Assembly: GCF_042679565.1 (NCBI RefSeq)
Contig: NZ_JBHTMY010000004.1
Location: forward strand, 1 to 64,000
DNA from: Namhaeicola litoreus
GTDB lineage: Bacteria; Bacteroidota; Bacteroidia; Flavobacteriales; Flavobacteriaceae
DNA: 64,000 nucleotides
Reading direction: 5' to 3'
The notes below the pieces were generated by a model. It was given only the letters and a program-made list of their open reading frames with translations. It searched no databases and had not been told where the DNA came from. Positions within the stretch are counted from its first letter, which is position 1. Every line of letters begins with the position of its first letter. Shown piece by piece: positions 15,339-24,045 of this stretch. The position numbers and the translations under genes were made by a program.

Positions 15339-16991
15339 ATGAAAAATTTATTCAGCAATAATCTTTACCTGATTCCTTTTTTAAGTATCATTCTTTTCAC
15401 TAGTTGTAGAAAGGAAACCATATTTAATGACGAAAACTTGGCTAAATTTTCAGAATCTGTAAACCCTATTGATATTAGACATCATATTGCGGTGCTTGCA
15501 GATGATAGTCTAAAAGGTAGACTTCCAGGAACTCCTGAATATGACAAAGCAATGGTCTATGTTGCTAGTCAATATAAAAAATTTGGGCTTAAGCCTTTAG
15601 GCGACAAGGAGGGAAGCACTTTTTATCAAACATTGACATTAAGATATTCTTTGGTAAACAAGGACCAATCTTATTTAATTTTAAACAATCGAGATACCTT
15701 GAAAGTTGGCAGCGAATATTTTTATCTTGGTAATGCCAATGAAAAAGAAAACGAATTTTCAGCAGAACTTGTCATTGCAGGTTATGGCGTATTAGCTCCG
15801 GAATATGGCTTTAACGACTTTGAAAATCTTGATGTAAAGGGTAAAATTGTTGTCGTTTTTAATGGTGCACCAACTTCATTACCAGCAAGCGAAAGAGCCT
15901 ATTTAGGCAATACAAATACCAAAATAGAAACTCTTGACAAGTTAGGTGCCACAGGCGTTTTATTTGCGATCACTCCAGACGGAAGAGGTAGTTTTGAAGG
16001 CGCTTACGAAAACGTTTCGCAAAAAGGAACGAATAGTGTTATCATGCCCGATGGTAAAGCTTCAGGAAGAACTGATTTTGGTGAAAATCTAAAATTCGGT
16101 GGCTTTGTAGATTGGTCCTTTTTATTAGAACTTACCGGATTGACTTCGGAAAATTGGAAAGCGTACAGTGAAAATGGAGCAGCATTGCCGCAGCCAACAA
16201 ATACCCAGCAATTAAAAGGAAAAGTAGTTACAAGTTTCAAAGAAATTGAAAGCGCCAACGTTGTAGGACTTTTAGAAGGTGCCGACCTAAAAGAGGAGTA
16301 TATTGTGCATACGGCTCATTTAGATCATATTGGTATAGGTAAACCTATCGCTGGAGATTCAATTTATAATGGCGCACACGATAATGCATCCGGTGTTAGT
16401 GCTATGTTGGAAATTGCCAGATTATACAGCAACTTACCTTCCAAACCAAAACGCTCAGTAATTTTTGCTGCGGTAACTGCCGAAGAAATGGGTTTGTTAG
16501 GATCTAAATACCTTGCTGTAAATCCTCCGGTGGAGCAACAAAAAATCATTGCAAATGTCAATACCGATATGCCAACCTTAATTGCACCCTTATTATCCAT
16601 TGAACCTTTAGGTGCAGAGCAAAGCAGCATAATGAATGTGGTTCAAAGAGCTGCTAAGCAGTTGAATTTGACTATTGATGCTGACCACGCTCCAGAGGAA
16701 GTTAGGTTTGTACGAAGTGATAATTTAAATTTTGTTTTGGAAGGAATACCAGCCTTACGAATGAAGTATGGTTTGAAAACAGAAACTTCTGAAACCGGAT
16801 TAGATTCTATTATAAAGGCGTTTACAGCAGAACATTATCATAAACCGTCCGATGAATTAAATAACCTATTTAATTTTGATGCTGCTAAAACCTATGTGAG
16901 ATTACAATTTATGAATAGTTACCTCATCAATGTATCAGAAGAAAAACCAACTTGGAATGAGGATTCTTTTTTCAAAAAGTTCAAAAAATAA
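15339..16991 (+). CDS. M28-family zinc aminopeptidase lipoprotein with PA domain
   Basis: A 550-residue protein with a lipobox (FTSCR). A protease-associated domain is inserted (about 130-290: VIAGYGVLAPEYGFNDFENLDVKGKIVVV). The M28 peptidase core carries all expected ligands: His in AHLDHIG, bridging Asp in GAHDNASGV, catalytic Glu pair in TAEEMGLLGS, Asp in NVNTDMP and the last His in EHYHKPSDE. Members are di-zinc aminopeptidases acting on peptides outside the cytoplasm. The protein is probably anchored to the outer or inner membrane and scavenges peptides. ATG at 15339; it stands alone, with 156 nt and 475 nt of non-coding DNA on either side. Confidence 0.88.
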   Translation: MKNLFSNNLYLIPFLSIILFTSCRKETIFNDENLAKFSESVNPIDIRHHIAVLADDSLKGRLPGTPEYDKAMVYVASQYKKFGLKPLGDKEGSTFYQTLTLRYSLVNKDQSYLILNNRDTLKVGSEYFYLGNANEKENEFSAELVIAGYGVLAPEYGFNDFENLDVKGKIVVVFNGAPTSLPASERAYLGNTNTKIETLDKLGATGVLFAITPDGRGSFEGAYENVSQKGTNSVIMPDGKASGRTDFGENLKFGGFVDWSFLLELTGLTSENWKAYSENGAALPQPTNTQQLKGKVVTSFKEIESANVVGLLEGADLKEEYIVHTAHLDHIGIGKPIAGDSIYNGAHDNASGVSAMLEIARLYSNLPSKPKRSVIFAAVTAEEMGLLGSKYLAVNPPVEQQKIIANVNTDMPTLIAPLLSIEPLGAEQSSIMNVVQRAAKQLNLTIDADHAPEEVRFVRSDNLNFVLEGIPALRMKYGLKTETSETGLDSIIKAFTAEHYHKPSDELNNLFNFDAAKTYVRLQFMNSYLINVSEEKPTWNEDSFFKKFKK

Positions 16992-17241
16992 ATATTCAAC
17001 TTCTATACAATTAGATAGGAAAAATTCTGAACAAATAAATCAAAGTAAAATAACCAAAGGCTAATAGCATGTAAGAATTTATCACTTGCTCCTGCAATTC
17101 CCATTTTCTACCAGAAAACCCGAGATATTGGTGTTTTAAGCAAGTGGTAACAAATTAATAAGGCTGAGAAAGTATATATACCAGGTGTTGAAAATTCATT
17201 TTTATAAAGTTTTACACGGCTAGTCAGATATTTTTTTCAAA

Positions 17242-17264
17242 CCTCGTTTTTACGAGGTTTTTTT
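17242..17264 (+). terminator. Rho-independent terminator
   Basis: Stem CCTCGT/ACGAGG with a TTTT loop, followed by seven T residues. It isolates the rnf operon from upstream transcription. Confidence 0.8.
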
Positions 17265-17293
17265 ATGAAATTATTTAAATGATCTGGTAATTT

Positions 17294-17325
17294 TTGATGA
17301 TACTTCGAGATTAATTTTACTTTTG
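17294..17325 (+). promoter_or_regulatory. Candidate Bacteroidota promoter for the rnf operon
   Basis: TTG at 17294-17296, a 21-nt spacer and TACTTTTG at 17318-17325 fit the -33 TTG / -7 TAnnTTTG pattern. This would give a 5' leader of about 135 nt before the first operon gene. Confidence 0.4.
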
Positions 17326-17466
17326 ATTTGCTTCATTTACTTTAATAAAGTTATGAGCTTGAATTTAAATTGGTTTGATCTAGACTTCACCTGACATAAA
17401 TCATAAAATAAGCCTATTGAAGATTGTAATTTTACCTGGTGAAATAGAGTATTAAAGCCAATTTTA

Positions 17467-17895
17467 ATGGATTCAGCGCAATCAAATACCAATTCATTTA
17501 TCCACTCGGGTGTTATTTCTAAGATGACAGATCATTCTTTGATTGTTTCATTGAGCGAAAATGTTCATTGTGAGTCTTGCCGGGCAAAAGGTACTTGTGG
17601 CGTATCTGATTCCGCTTCAAAAGAAATTGAAGTTCCCATTTCTGATGGGGCTTTTAAACTAAATGAAACAGTCAATGTGTTGTTAAAAAAGGAATTGGGC
17701 TTACAGGCCGTATTTTGGGCTTATGTTTTTCCTTTTTTACTCATGATTTTAACTTTACTGATTTCCTCATTTTTTTTAGCGGAATGGTTGGCAGGTATTC
17801 TGTCCATAACAATATTAATCCCCTATTATTTGATTCTTTATGTGACGAGGAATTCTTTCAAAAAAAACTTTAAAATTTCAATCATAAAAGCATAG
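17467..17895 (+). CDS. rseC: SoxR-reducing system protein RseC family
   Basis: A 142-residue protein whose N-terminal half contains the conserved Cys cluster (CESCRAKGTCG, residues ~37-47) and whose C-terminal half has two transmembrane segments (about 81-102 and 104-124). This is the RseC/MucC family, typically linked to rnf genes: in Escherichia coli RseC works with the Rsx (Rnf) complex in reducing SoxR. Here it is the first gene of the rnf operon, 3 nt upstream of rnfB. Its exact role in Bacteroidota is inferred from the linkage; it may help maturation or coupling of the complex. Confidence 0.85.
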   Translation: MDSAQSNTNSFIHSGVISKMTDHSLIVSLSENVHCESCRAKGTCGVSDSASKEIEVPISDGAFKLNETVNVLLKKELGLQAVFWAYVFPFLLMILTLLISSFFLAEWLAGILSITILIPYYLILYVTRNSFKKNFKISIIKA

Positions 17896-17898
17896 ATA

Positions 17899-18792
17899 AT
17901 GATAACCGATTCTATTATATATAGCACACTTTTACTGGTTTCATTAGGGGCTGTCATCGCATTTGTACTATTTGTTGTTTCCAAGAAGTTCTATGTGTAT
18001 GAAGACCCTTTAATTGCCCAGGTAGAAGATTTATTACCTTCGGCGAATTGCGCAGGTTGTGGGTTTCCGGGTTGTAAATCATTTGCAGAAAAACTAGTAG
18101 TAACTGAAGATATTTCCGATTTGTTCTGTCCCGTTGGAGGTAATGATGTGATGAAAATGGTAGCAGAAACTTTGGGTAAAGAAGTGACCGAAAAAGATCC
18201 GACTGTTGCTGTTGTAAGATGTCAGGGTAGTTGTGAAGTAAGACCAAAAACCACAGAATACCAAGGTCCAAAATCTTGTGCCATTTCATCTTTGATTTAC
18301 AGTGGAGAAACAGACTGTCAATACGGTTGTTTAGGCGACGGTGATTGCGTTGCCGTATGTAAGTTTGACGCCATGTTCATGGATGAATCTACTGGCTTGC
18401 CCATCGTGATTACAGATAAATGTACCTCTTGCGGCATGTGTGTAGAGGCTTGTCCGAGAGATATTATCGAAATGCGTCCTAAGAACAAAAAGGATCTAAA
18501 AATATATGTAGGTTGTCTAAACGAGGAAAAGGGAGGAATTGCGAAAAAGGCCTGTTCAGTTGCTTGTATCGGTTGTTCAAAATGCGAAGAAGTTTGTCCA
18601 AAAGATGCCATAACAATGGTTAATAATTTAGCCTATATAGATCCAAAATATTGTACGCTTTGTAGAAAATGTGTACCGGTTTGCCCAACAAATTCTATCA
18701 TTGAGACTAATTTTCCACCTAAAAAAGAGAAAAAAGTACCTGTTCAACCTGCAGAAGAAGAAAAATTAATAAATAGTAAAACAGATGCTTAA
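17899..18792 (+). CDS. rnfB: Rnf electron-transport complex subunit B (ferredoxin-like)
   Basis: A 297-residue iron-sulfur protein anchored by one N-terminal helix (about 7-27). A 4Fe-4S domain with CAGCGFPGC (about 51-59) and a downstream Cys is followed by ferredoxin-type clusters with CTSCGMCVEACP, CIGCSKCEEVCP and CTLCRKCVPVCP. RnfB takes electrons from reduced ferredoxin and passes them into the membrane complex. The C-terminus is Lys/Pro/Glu-rich. It overlaps rnfC by 8 nt, implying translational coupling. Confidence 0.95.
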   Translation: MITDSIIYSTLLLVSLGAVIAFVLFVVSKKFYVYEDPLIAQVEDLLPSANCAGCGFPGCKSFAEKLVVTEDISDLFCPVGGNDVMKMVAETLGKEVTEKDPTVAVVRCQGSCEVRPKTTEYQGPKSCAISSLIYSGETDCQYGCLGDGDCVAVCKFDAMFMDESTGLPIVITDKCTSCGMCVEACPRDIIEMRPKNKKDLKIYVGCLNEEKGGIAKKACSVACIGCSKCEEVCPKDAITMVNNLAYIDPKYCTLCRKCVPVCPTNSIIETNFPPKKEKKVPVQPAEEEKLINSKTDA

Positions 18793-20113
18793 GACATTTC
18801 CAAAAGGAGGGATTCATCCCCCAGAAAATAAATTAACTTCATCAAAAAGCATCAAAAGATTACCTGTACCTAAGGTAGTTTATGTGCCAATAGCCCAACA
18901 TATCGGGATACCTGCTGAGATCGTGGTTGATAGAAAAGATAAAGTAGAAATTGGACAAGTGATTGCCAAATCGGGTGGTTTTGTATCCTCAAACATCCAT
19001 TCACCTGTTGCCGGAACTGTGACCAAACTAGATATGATTATTGATAGTAGTGGTTATAAAAAACAATGTATTGTCATTAGAACTGATATAAAAGATGAAT
19101 CGAATTTTCAGGAAAATGAATTTCCTTTAAAGAAAGAAATCACACTGAGTGCCGAAGAACTACTAAAACGTATTTCAGATTATGGCATTGTTGGTTTAGG
19201 CGGGGCTACATTTCCTTCGCATGTTAAATTAAATGTAAAGCCAGATAAGACCATAGATTGTCTGATTATTAACGGTGTTGAATGCGAACCCTACCTAACA
19301 TCAGACCATAGACTAATGCTCGAAAAGGCAGAAGAAATTCTGGTGGGTATCAAAATATTGATGAAAGCTTTACATGTACACAAAGCGATCATCGGGATAG
19401 AAAACAATAAAAGAGATGCAATAGATATCTTTAAAAGGTTAACCTCAACAGAAAAAGAAATACAAGTTGCCGCATTACAAGTGAAATATCCACAAGGAGG
19501 TGAGAAACAATTGGTGAGAGCCTTGCTCAATAGAGAGGTTCCTAAGAATGGTTTACCACTCGATGTAGGGGTTGTTGTCAACAACGTAGGTACAGTTTTT
19601 GCCATTTATCAGGCGGTACAGCACAACTTACCTTTAATAGAACGTGTTGTTACCGTTACGGGTAAGAAATTAAATGATCCTTCCAATTTTTGGGTAAAAA
19701 TAGGTACGCCGATTAGTGATCTCATCGCAGAGGTTGGAGGTTTGCCAGAGGGTACTCGAAAAATTGTAAATGGAGGTCCTATGATGGGTAAGGCCATCAA
19801 AAATACCGATGTACCGGTTACCAAAGGGACCTCAGGTATTTTGGTCATACATGAAAATGAAGCGCAAAGGGGTAAACCGGAAAATTGTGTTCGTTGTGGT
19901 CAATGTGTTGAGGTTTGTCCAATGGGGCTAGAACCTCATTTATTGATGAACCTTGCCGAAAAGGGATTTTATGAAAAAGCATCGCAAGAAGATATTATGA
20001 CATGCATAGAATGTGGTTCATGCAGTTATATCTGTCCTTCTCATCGTCCACTTTTGGATTATATCCGATTTGGAAAAAATATTACAAAAAAACTGGAATC
20101 TTCTAAAAATTAA
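18785..20113 (+). CDS. rnfC: Rnf electron-transport complex subunit C
   Basis: A 442-residue peripheral subunit that reduces NAD+. The N-terminus (GGIHPPENK) and the barrel-sandwich-like segment (SNIHSPVAGTV) are typical. The NADH/FMN-binding domain shows GLGGATFPSHVK and INGVECEPYLTSDHR. Two 4Fe-4S clusters near the C-terminus are coordinated by CVRCGQCVEVCP and CIECGSCSYICP. Starts within the end of rnfB and ends 2 nt before rnfD. Full length for the family. Confidence 0.95.
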   Translation: MLKTFPKGGIHPPENKLTSSKSIKRLPVPKVVYVPIAQHIGIPAEIVVDRKDKVEIGQVIAKSGGFVSSNIHSPVAGTVTKLDMIIDSSGYKKQCIVIRTDIKDESNFQENEFPLKKEITLSAEELLKRISDYGIVGLGGATFPSHVKLNVKPDKTIDCLIINGVECEPYLTSDHRLMLEKAEEILVGIKILMKALHVHKAIIGIENNKRDAIDIFKRLTSTEKEIQVAALQVKYPQGGEKQLVRALLNREVPKNGLPLDVGVVVNNVGTVFAIYQAVQHNLPLIERVVTVTGKKLNDPSNFWVKIGTPISDLIAEVGGLPEGTRKIVNGGPMMGKAIKNTDVPVTKGTSGILVIHENEAQRGKPENCVRCGQCVEVCPMGLEPHLLMNLAEKGFYEKASQEDIMTCIECGSCSYICPSHRPLLDYIRFGKNITKKLESSKN

Positions 20114-20115
20114 GT

Positions 20116-21126
20116 ATGGATAGTCCACCAATTATTATATCTGCTTCACCACACGTACATTCAGATAAAAGTGTAAAAAACTTGATGTACGATGTGATTA
20201 TTGCCTTAGTTCCGGCATTTTTAGTTTCGCTTTATGTTTTCGGAATTAATGCATTAATTACAACCGCTTTCGCCGTATTATCGTGTATATTATTTGAGTA
20301 TTTAATTCAGAAGTATCTATTAAAAACAAATGTGACTATTTCTGATGGTTCTGCACTTCTCACAGGGGTTTTATTAGCTTTTAATTTGCCCGCCGGTCTG
20401 CCAATTTGGATGGTCTTGGTAGGAAGTTTAGTCGCCATTGGTATTGCTAAACTTTCATTTGGAGGTTTAGGGTTCAATGTATTTAATCCTGCTTTGGTCG
20501 GCAGGGTTTTTTTATTGATCTGTTTTCCGGTGCAAATGACACTTTGGCCTACTGCTGTAGAAAATAGTTGGAGTATTTCTGATGCGGTTTCGGGCGCAAC
20601 AACGTTGGGCATTATCAAAGAAGGTTTGCAATACGGACAAACCATGACCGAGATTGGAATGAGCTTGCCTTCAGGCTTAGATATGTTTTTAGGAATTACA
20701 GGAGGATCGATTGGTGAAATGAGTGCACTTGCTTTGTTATTAGGAGGATTTTACCTTATTGTACGCAAGGTAATTACCTGGCATATCCCGGTAGTTATAT
20801 TGGCAACCATGGCCGTAATGACAGGGATTTTTTGGGGAATTGATCCGGAACATTACGCCAATCCGGTAATTCATATTCTATCGGGTGGTGCTATTTTGGG
20901 TGCATTTTTTATGGCCACAGATTTAGTAACTAGCCCTGTTACAAAGAAAGGGATGGTCATTTTTGCTATGGGTATTGCGTTGATCACTGTGGTCATCCGT
21001 TTATTTGGAGCTTATCCTGAGGGTGTATCATTTGCCATCTTAATCATGAATGCTTTTGTGCCATTGATCAATAGATATTTTAAACCAAGGAGATTTGGTT
21101 CAAAAATTAAAGTAAAAATTGTGTAG
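20116..21126 (+). CDS. rnfD: Rnf electron-transport complex subunit D
   Basis: A 336-residue integral membrane subunit with about nine or ten hydrophobic segments, related to NqrB. It carries a covalently bound FMN on the Thr of a S/T-G-A-T motif, visible as VSGATTLG near residue 160. RnfD forms part of the ion-translocating membrane core. It sits 2 nt downstream of rnfC and 2 nt upstream of rnfG. Confidence 0.94.
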   Translation: MDSPPIIISASPHVHSDKSVKNLMYDVIIALVPAFLVSLYVFGINALITTAFAVLSCILFEYLIQKYLLKTNVTISDGSALLTGVLLAFNLPAGLPIWMVLVGSLVAIGIAKLSFGGLGFNVFNPALVGRVFLLICFPVQMTLWPTAVENSWSISDAVSGATTLGIIKEGLQYGQTMTEIGMSLPSGLDMFLGITGGSIGEMSALALLLGGFYLIVRKVITWHIPVVILATMAVMTGIFWGIDPEHYANPVIHILSGGAILGAFFMATDLVTSPVTKKGMVIFAMGIALITVVIRLFGAYPEGVSFAILIMNAFVPLINRYFKPRRFGSKIKVKIV

Positions 21127-21128
21127 CT

Positions 21129-21725
21129 ATGAGTAAAAAGGAATCTTCATTTTTAAATATGGCATTGTCGTTAATTGTCATTACCCTCGTCGCTGGCTTG
21201 TCTTTGGGGTTTATCAACGATTTAACCCTCGAGCCAAAACAAAAGGCAAAGTTGCTTAAAAAAACCAATGCACTCAAAACGGTATTACCGGTTTTCGACA
21301 ATAATTTAGTTGCGGATGTATTAAAAATTAAATCAGAACAGGTAAAGGACAGCATTGAAATGTACCCTGCTTTTAAAGAAAATGAGTTTGTTGGCGCGGC
21401 AATTACAGGGTCATCAGAGAAAGGTTTTAGCGGTCTGGTCAAATTAATGGTTGGTTTTAAGCCTGATGGATCTATTGAGAATATAGCCGTACTTGAACAA
21501 AAAGAAACACCGGGTTTAGGAACTAAAATGAAAGATGAAAAATTTTTAAAGCAATTTCGAGGTAAAAATCCCTCTAATTTTGATTTAAAAGTTACCAAAG
21601 ATGGGGGAGAGGTTGATGCTTTAACCGGAGCTACCATAAGCACAAGAGCATTTAGTGAAGCCACGCAAATGGCTTTCGATGAGTATATGAAGAATAAAGA
21701 ATCGATAAAACAATCTGTGAATTAG
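21129..21725 (+). CDS. rnfG: Rnf electron-transport complex subunit G (FMN-binding)
   Basis: A 198-residue subunit with one N-terminal membrane anchor (about 11-30) and a periplasmic FMN-binding domain. The covalent flavin attachment motif LTGATIST lies near residue 163; KETPGLGTKM and FxxQF segments are typical. It relays electrons between RnfD and the RnfA/E core. Tight spacing to both neighbours (2 nt each). Confidence 0.94.
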   Translation: MSKKESSFLNMALSLIVITLVAGLSLGFINDLTLEPKQKAKLLKKTNALKTVLPVFDNNLVADVLKIKSEQVKDSIEMYPAFKENEFVGAAITGSSEKGFSGLVKLMVGFKPDGSIENIAVLEQKETPGLGTKMKDEKFLKQFRGKNPSNFDLKVTKDGGEVDALTGATISTRAFSEATQMAFDEYMKNKESIKQSVN

Positions 21726-21727
21726 AA

Positions 21728-22336
21728 ATGATGGCTAAAACGATAGATCAAAAGCAAAATTTCTTGAAAGGAATTGTCAAAGAAAATCCAGTGTTTGTAA
21801 TGTTGCTGGGAATGTGCCCTACGCTTGGGGTAACTTCATCTGCCTTTAATGGTTTAGGGATGGGTGTTGCTACTTTATTTGTTTTGTTGATGTCAAACAC
21901 AGTTGTTTCAATGGTAAAAACGCAAATACCAAGTAAAGTGAGAATACCGGCATTTATAATTATTATAGCCTCCTTTGTAACAATAGTTGAGATGGTATTA
22001 GAAGCGTATATTCCATTTTTATATGAACAATTAGGAATCTTTATACCATTAATTGTTGTGAATTGTTTGATTTTAGGAAGAGCCGAAGCTTTCGCTTCAA
22101 AAAATGATCTGAAATCATCTGTTTTGGATGCTTTGGGTATGGGGCTTGGTTTTGTTATTGCCCTTTCTGCTTTGGGTGCGGTAAGAGAAATTTTAGGAAA
22201 TGGAAGTCTCTTTGATATGAAATTCGTTTCTGAAGATGCGAATACTTTTATCTTATTTATTTTGCCTCCGGGCGCTTTTATTGCTTTGGCATATTTGGCA
22301 ATGATATTTAATAAACTAACCGTTAAAACTGTTTAA
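21728..22336 (+). CDS. rnfE: Rnf electron-transport complex subunit E
   Basis: A 202-residue, six-helix membrane protein of the RnfA/RnfE/NqrD/NqrE family. The two Cys residues expected to bind the intramembrane 2Fe-2S cluster shared with RnfA are present (LGMCPTLGV near residue 29 and VVNCLILGR near 110). Tandem ATG codons at the start (21728 and 21731) leave the N-terminus ambiguous by one residue. One base separates it from rnfA. Confidence 0.94.
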   Translation: MMAKTIDQKQNFLKGIVKENPVFVMLLGMCPTLGVTSSAFNGLGMGVATLFVLLMSNTVVSMVKTQIPSKVRIPAFIIIIASFVTIVEMVLEAYIPFLYEQLGIFIPLIVVNCLILGRAEAFASKNDLKSSVLDALGMGLGFVIALSALGAVREILGNGSLFDMKFVSEDANTFILFILPPGAFIALAYLAMIFNKLTVKTV

Positions 22337-22337
22337 A

Positions 22338-22913
22338 ATGGATTATATCATTATTCTCATAGCGGCGGTATTTGTCAACAACATTGTACTGTCACAATTT
22401 TTAGGAATCTGTCCATTTTTGGGTGTTTCGAATAAAGTCTCTACATCTATTGGTATGTCTGGAGCTGTTTTGTTTGTTATGACCATAGCAACTACGGTAA
22501 CCTATTTGTTGCATAATTATATTTTGATTCCGGCCGGCTTAGATTATTTGCGCACCATTACATTCATTTTGGTTATCGCTGCTTTGGTTCAGATGGTCGA
22601 GATCATATTGAAAAAAGTTAGTCCGCCACTTTATCAGGCTTTGGGTGTATTTCTTCCATTGATAACGACGAATTGTGCGGTTCTTGGTGTGGCTATTCTG
22701 GCATTAGGTTTGGAAAATGCTAGTTTGTTGAAAGCGGTTTTCTTTGCCTTTTCTAATTCACTTGGATTCGGTTTAGCGCTTATTGTATTTGCAAGTATTC
22801 GCGAATATTTAGAGTTGGCAAATATTCCTGATGGATTGAAAGGCGTACCTATCAATTTACTTGTAGCAGGTTTGCTTTCTCTTGCATTTTTAGGCTTTAC
22901 AGGTTTAGTTTAG
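22338..22913 (+). CDS. rnfA: Rnf electron-transport complex subunit A
   Basis: A 191-residue, six-helix membrane subunit, partner of RnfE. The cluster-binding Cys motifs LGICPFLGVS (about 25) and TTNCAVLGV (about 113) are present. Gene order B-C-D-G-E-A matches Bacteroidota rnf operons, unlike the A-B-C-D-G-E order of gamma-proteobacteria. It is the last gene, followed by a strong terminator. Confidence 0.94.
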   Translation: MDYIIILIAAVFVNNIVLSQFLGICPFLGVSNKVSTSIGMSGAVLFVMTIATTVTYLLHNYILIPAGLDYLRTITFILVIAALVQMVEIILKKVSPPLYQALGVFLPLITTNCAVLGVAILALGLENASLLKAVFFAFSNSLGFGLALIVFASIREYLELANIPDGLKGVPINLLVAGLLSLAFLGFTGLV

Positions 22914-22931
22914 GTTTTAGTTGGTTATAGA

Positions 22932-22971
22932 TAAAATGCCTCAATTGCTTGTTGCATTTGAGGCATTTTAA
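22932..22971. terminator. Bidirectional terminator after the rnf operon
   Basis: AAATGCCTCAA and TTGAGGCATTT form a perfect 11-bp stem, with a T-rich tail on the plus strand and an A-rich lead-in giving a T-run on the minus strand. It ends rnfA transcription and the convergent lipoprotein gene. Confidence 0.85.
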
Positions 22972-22989
22972 ATTTTTGAAAGATAAGGA

Positions 22990-23754
22990 TTATTTAAATT
23001 TTCCTAAACCAGGACCTAACGGACTTTTAAATACAACGCCATTTAAACCACCACAAGGATCATGAGCTATTTCTTTGATTTCTGCTAAATAATAAAAAAC
23101 ATTTCCAATCAATTCATCGTCAGAATTATACCAAGATCCATCCTTTTGATAGGCGTCTAATGGGGGCGCCACATAAGTATATTTATATTTATAGTCGCAT
23201 GTGTTTCCATTTTCATCCTCATATTCACCAACCACTGTAAATGTTTCCCAAGCCCCTGATCCCTGATAATTTTCAAAACCAAAGTGTCTGTCTAATAGAC
23301 CATCGCCATCACAATCTTTATTTGACCATCTGGCATCATTCCAACTTTGATGGACTTCAGCCTTTCTATAAGGCCAATAATAGGTCATAATATAGTTATT
23401 GTTTAAAATTGTTGGATTTTCGGTTAGATATGCCTCATCATCTCCTTGGTATGGAGGAAATCCGGCAAAACCGAGATATAAATTGGCGTATGTACCTTTA
23501 AATTGATGACTTTGGTAATTGTAACCAAATTCGTCAAATCCATTACTGAGAGGTTCACCGGCAAAATAATGGCCTTTTTCATAGAATAAAACGCCATCAT
23601 TAATTTTTGTACATGTATTTTTTTCAATACTTATCTTTGATAAAATTTGATCATTTCCCGAAAGATCTTCTGTTCCATCGCTACTGCAAGATTGAAAAAA
23701 TAAGAATATTCCAGATATAAGAAGGAAAATTAAACGAGATAGAATATTTTTCAT
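22990..23754 (-). CDS. Hypothetical lipoprotein
   Basis: A 254-residue protein with a lipoprotein signal (hydrophobic stretch ending FFQSCSSDG, Cys about 23). The mature part is rich in Tyr, Gly, Asn and acidic residues, with a stretch DCDGDGLLD (about 145-153) resembling a calcium-binding DxDxDG loop. No family recognised; likely surface-exposed. It has a candidate promoter directly upstream and converges on the rnf operon across a shared terminator. Confidence 0.62.
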   Translation of the reverse strand: MKNILSRLIFLLISGIFLFFQSCSSDGTEDLSGNDQILSKISIEKNTCTKINDGVLFYEKGHYFAGEPLSNGFDEFGYNYQSHQFKGTYANLYLGFAGFPPYQGDDEAYLTENPTILNNNYIMTYYWPYRKAEVHQSWNDARWSNKDCDGDGLLDRHFGFENYQGSGAWETFTVVGEYEDENGNTCDYKYKYTYVAPPLDAYQKDGSWYNSDDELIGNVFYYLAEIKEIAHDPCGGLNGVVFKSPLGPGLGKFK

Positions 23755-23769
23755 AGTGTTTTTTTTTTA

Positions 23770-23801
23770 TAAAAGTACATTTTTTAAAATTATGCTAGCA
23801 A
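23770..23801 (-). promoter_or_regulatory. Candidate promoter of the lipoprotein gene
   Basis: On the minus strand TTG, a 21-nt spacer and TACTTTTA resemble the TTG / TAnnTTTG pattern with one mismatch in the last base, 15 nt upstream of the start codon. Confidence 0.35.
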
Positions 23802-23824
23802 TTTATTCGTAAAAGGGTATAAAA

Positions 23825-23853
23825 AAAGACCAATAGAATATTTATTGGTCTTT
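23825..23853 (-). terminator. Terminator downstream of the initiator tRNA
   Basis: AAAGACCAATA and TATTGGTCTTT type arms form a stem of about 11 bp; on the minus strand it is followed by a T-run (the AAAAAAA at 23820-23827 on the plus strand). It lies immediately 3' of the tRNA. Confidence 0.75.
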
Positions 23854-23857
23854 ATAG

Positions 23858-23930
<73 letters not shown>

Positions 23931-23990
23931 ATATGGACGGCAAAGATACGTAATAAAAATAATAGAAAGCAAGTGTTTTTGAAAATAAAA

Positions 23991-24019
23991 AAAGCCAGCA
24001 AATTATTTTGCTGGCTTTC
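23991..24019 (-). terminator. Terminator of rho
   Basis: AAAGCCAGCAAA and TTGCTGGCTTT arms with a short loop, followed on the minus strand by TTTTTTTATTTT. It lies 27 nt after the rho stop codon. Confidence 0.85.
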
Positions 24020-24045
24020 AATTAAATAAAAATACTAATTAATGA

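Larger units (their letters stand above)
16992..17466. other. 475-bp intergenic stretch with structured element and terminator
   Basis: No gene is supported here. An inverted repeat pairs TATCACTTGCT (17080-17090) with AGCAAGTGGTA (17139-17149), 10 of 11 positions, enclosing a perfect small hairpin TTTTCT/AGAAAA. A rho-independent terminator follows at 17242-17264 and a candidate promoter for the rnf operon lies at 17294-17325. The structured part plus terminator could be the end of the M28 transcript or a separate small RNA. Confidence 0.5.

Noticed and set aside
13000..17000. Hydrolase, membrane-protein and M28 genes as further cassettes.
   Set aside because: None is followed by an attC-like palindrome or shows matching GTT/AAC end boxes.
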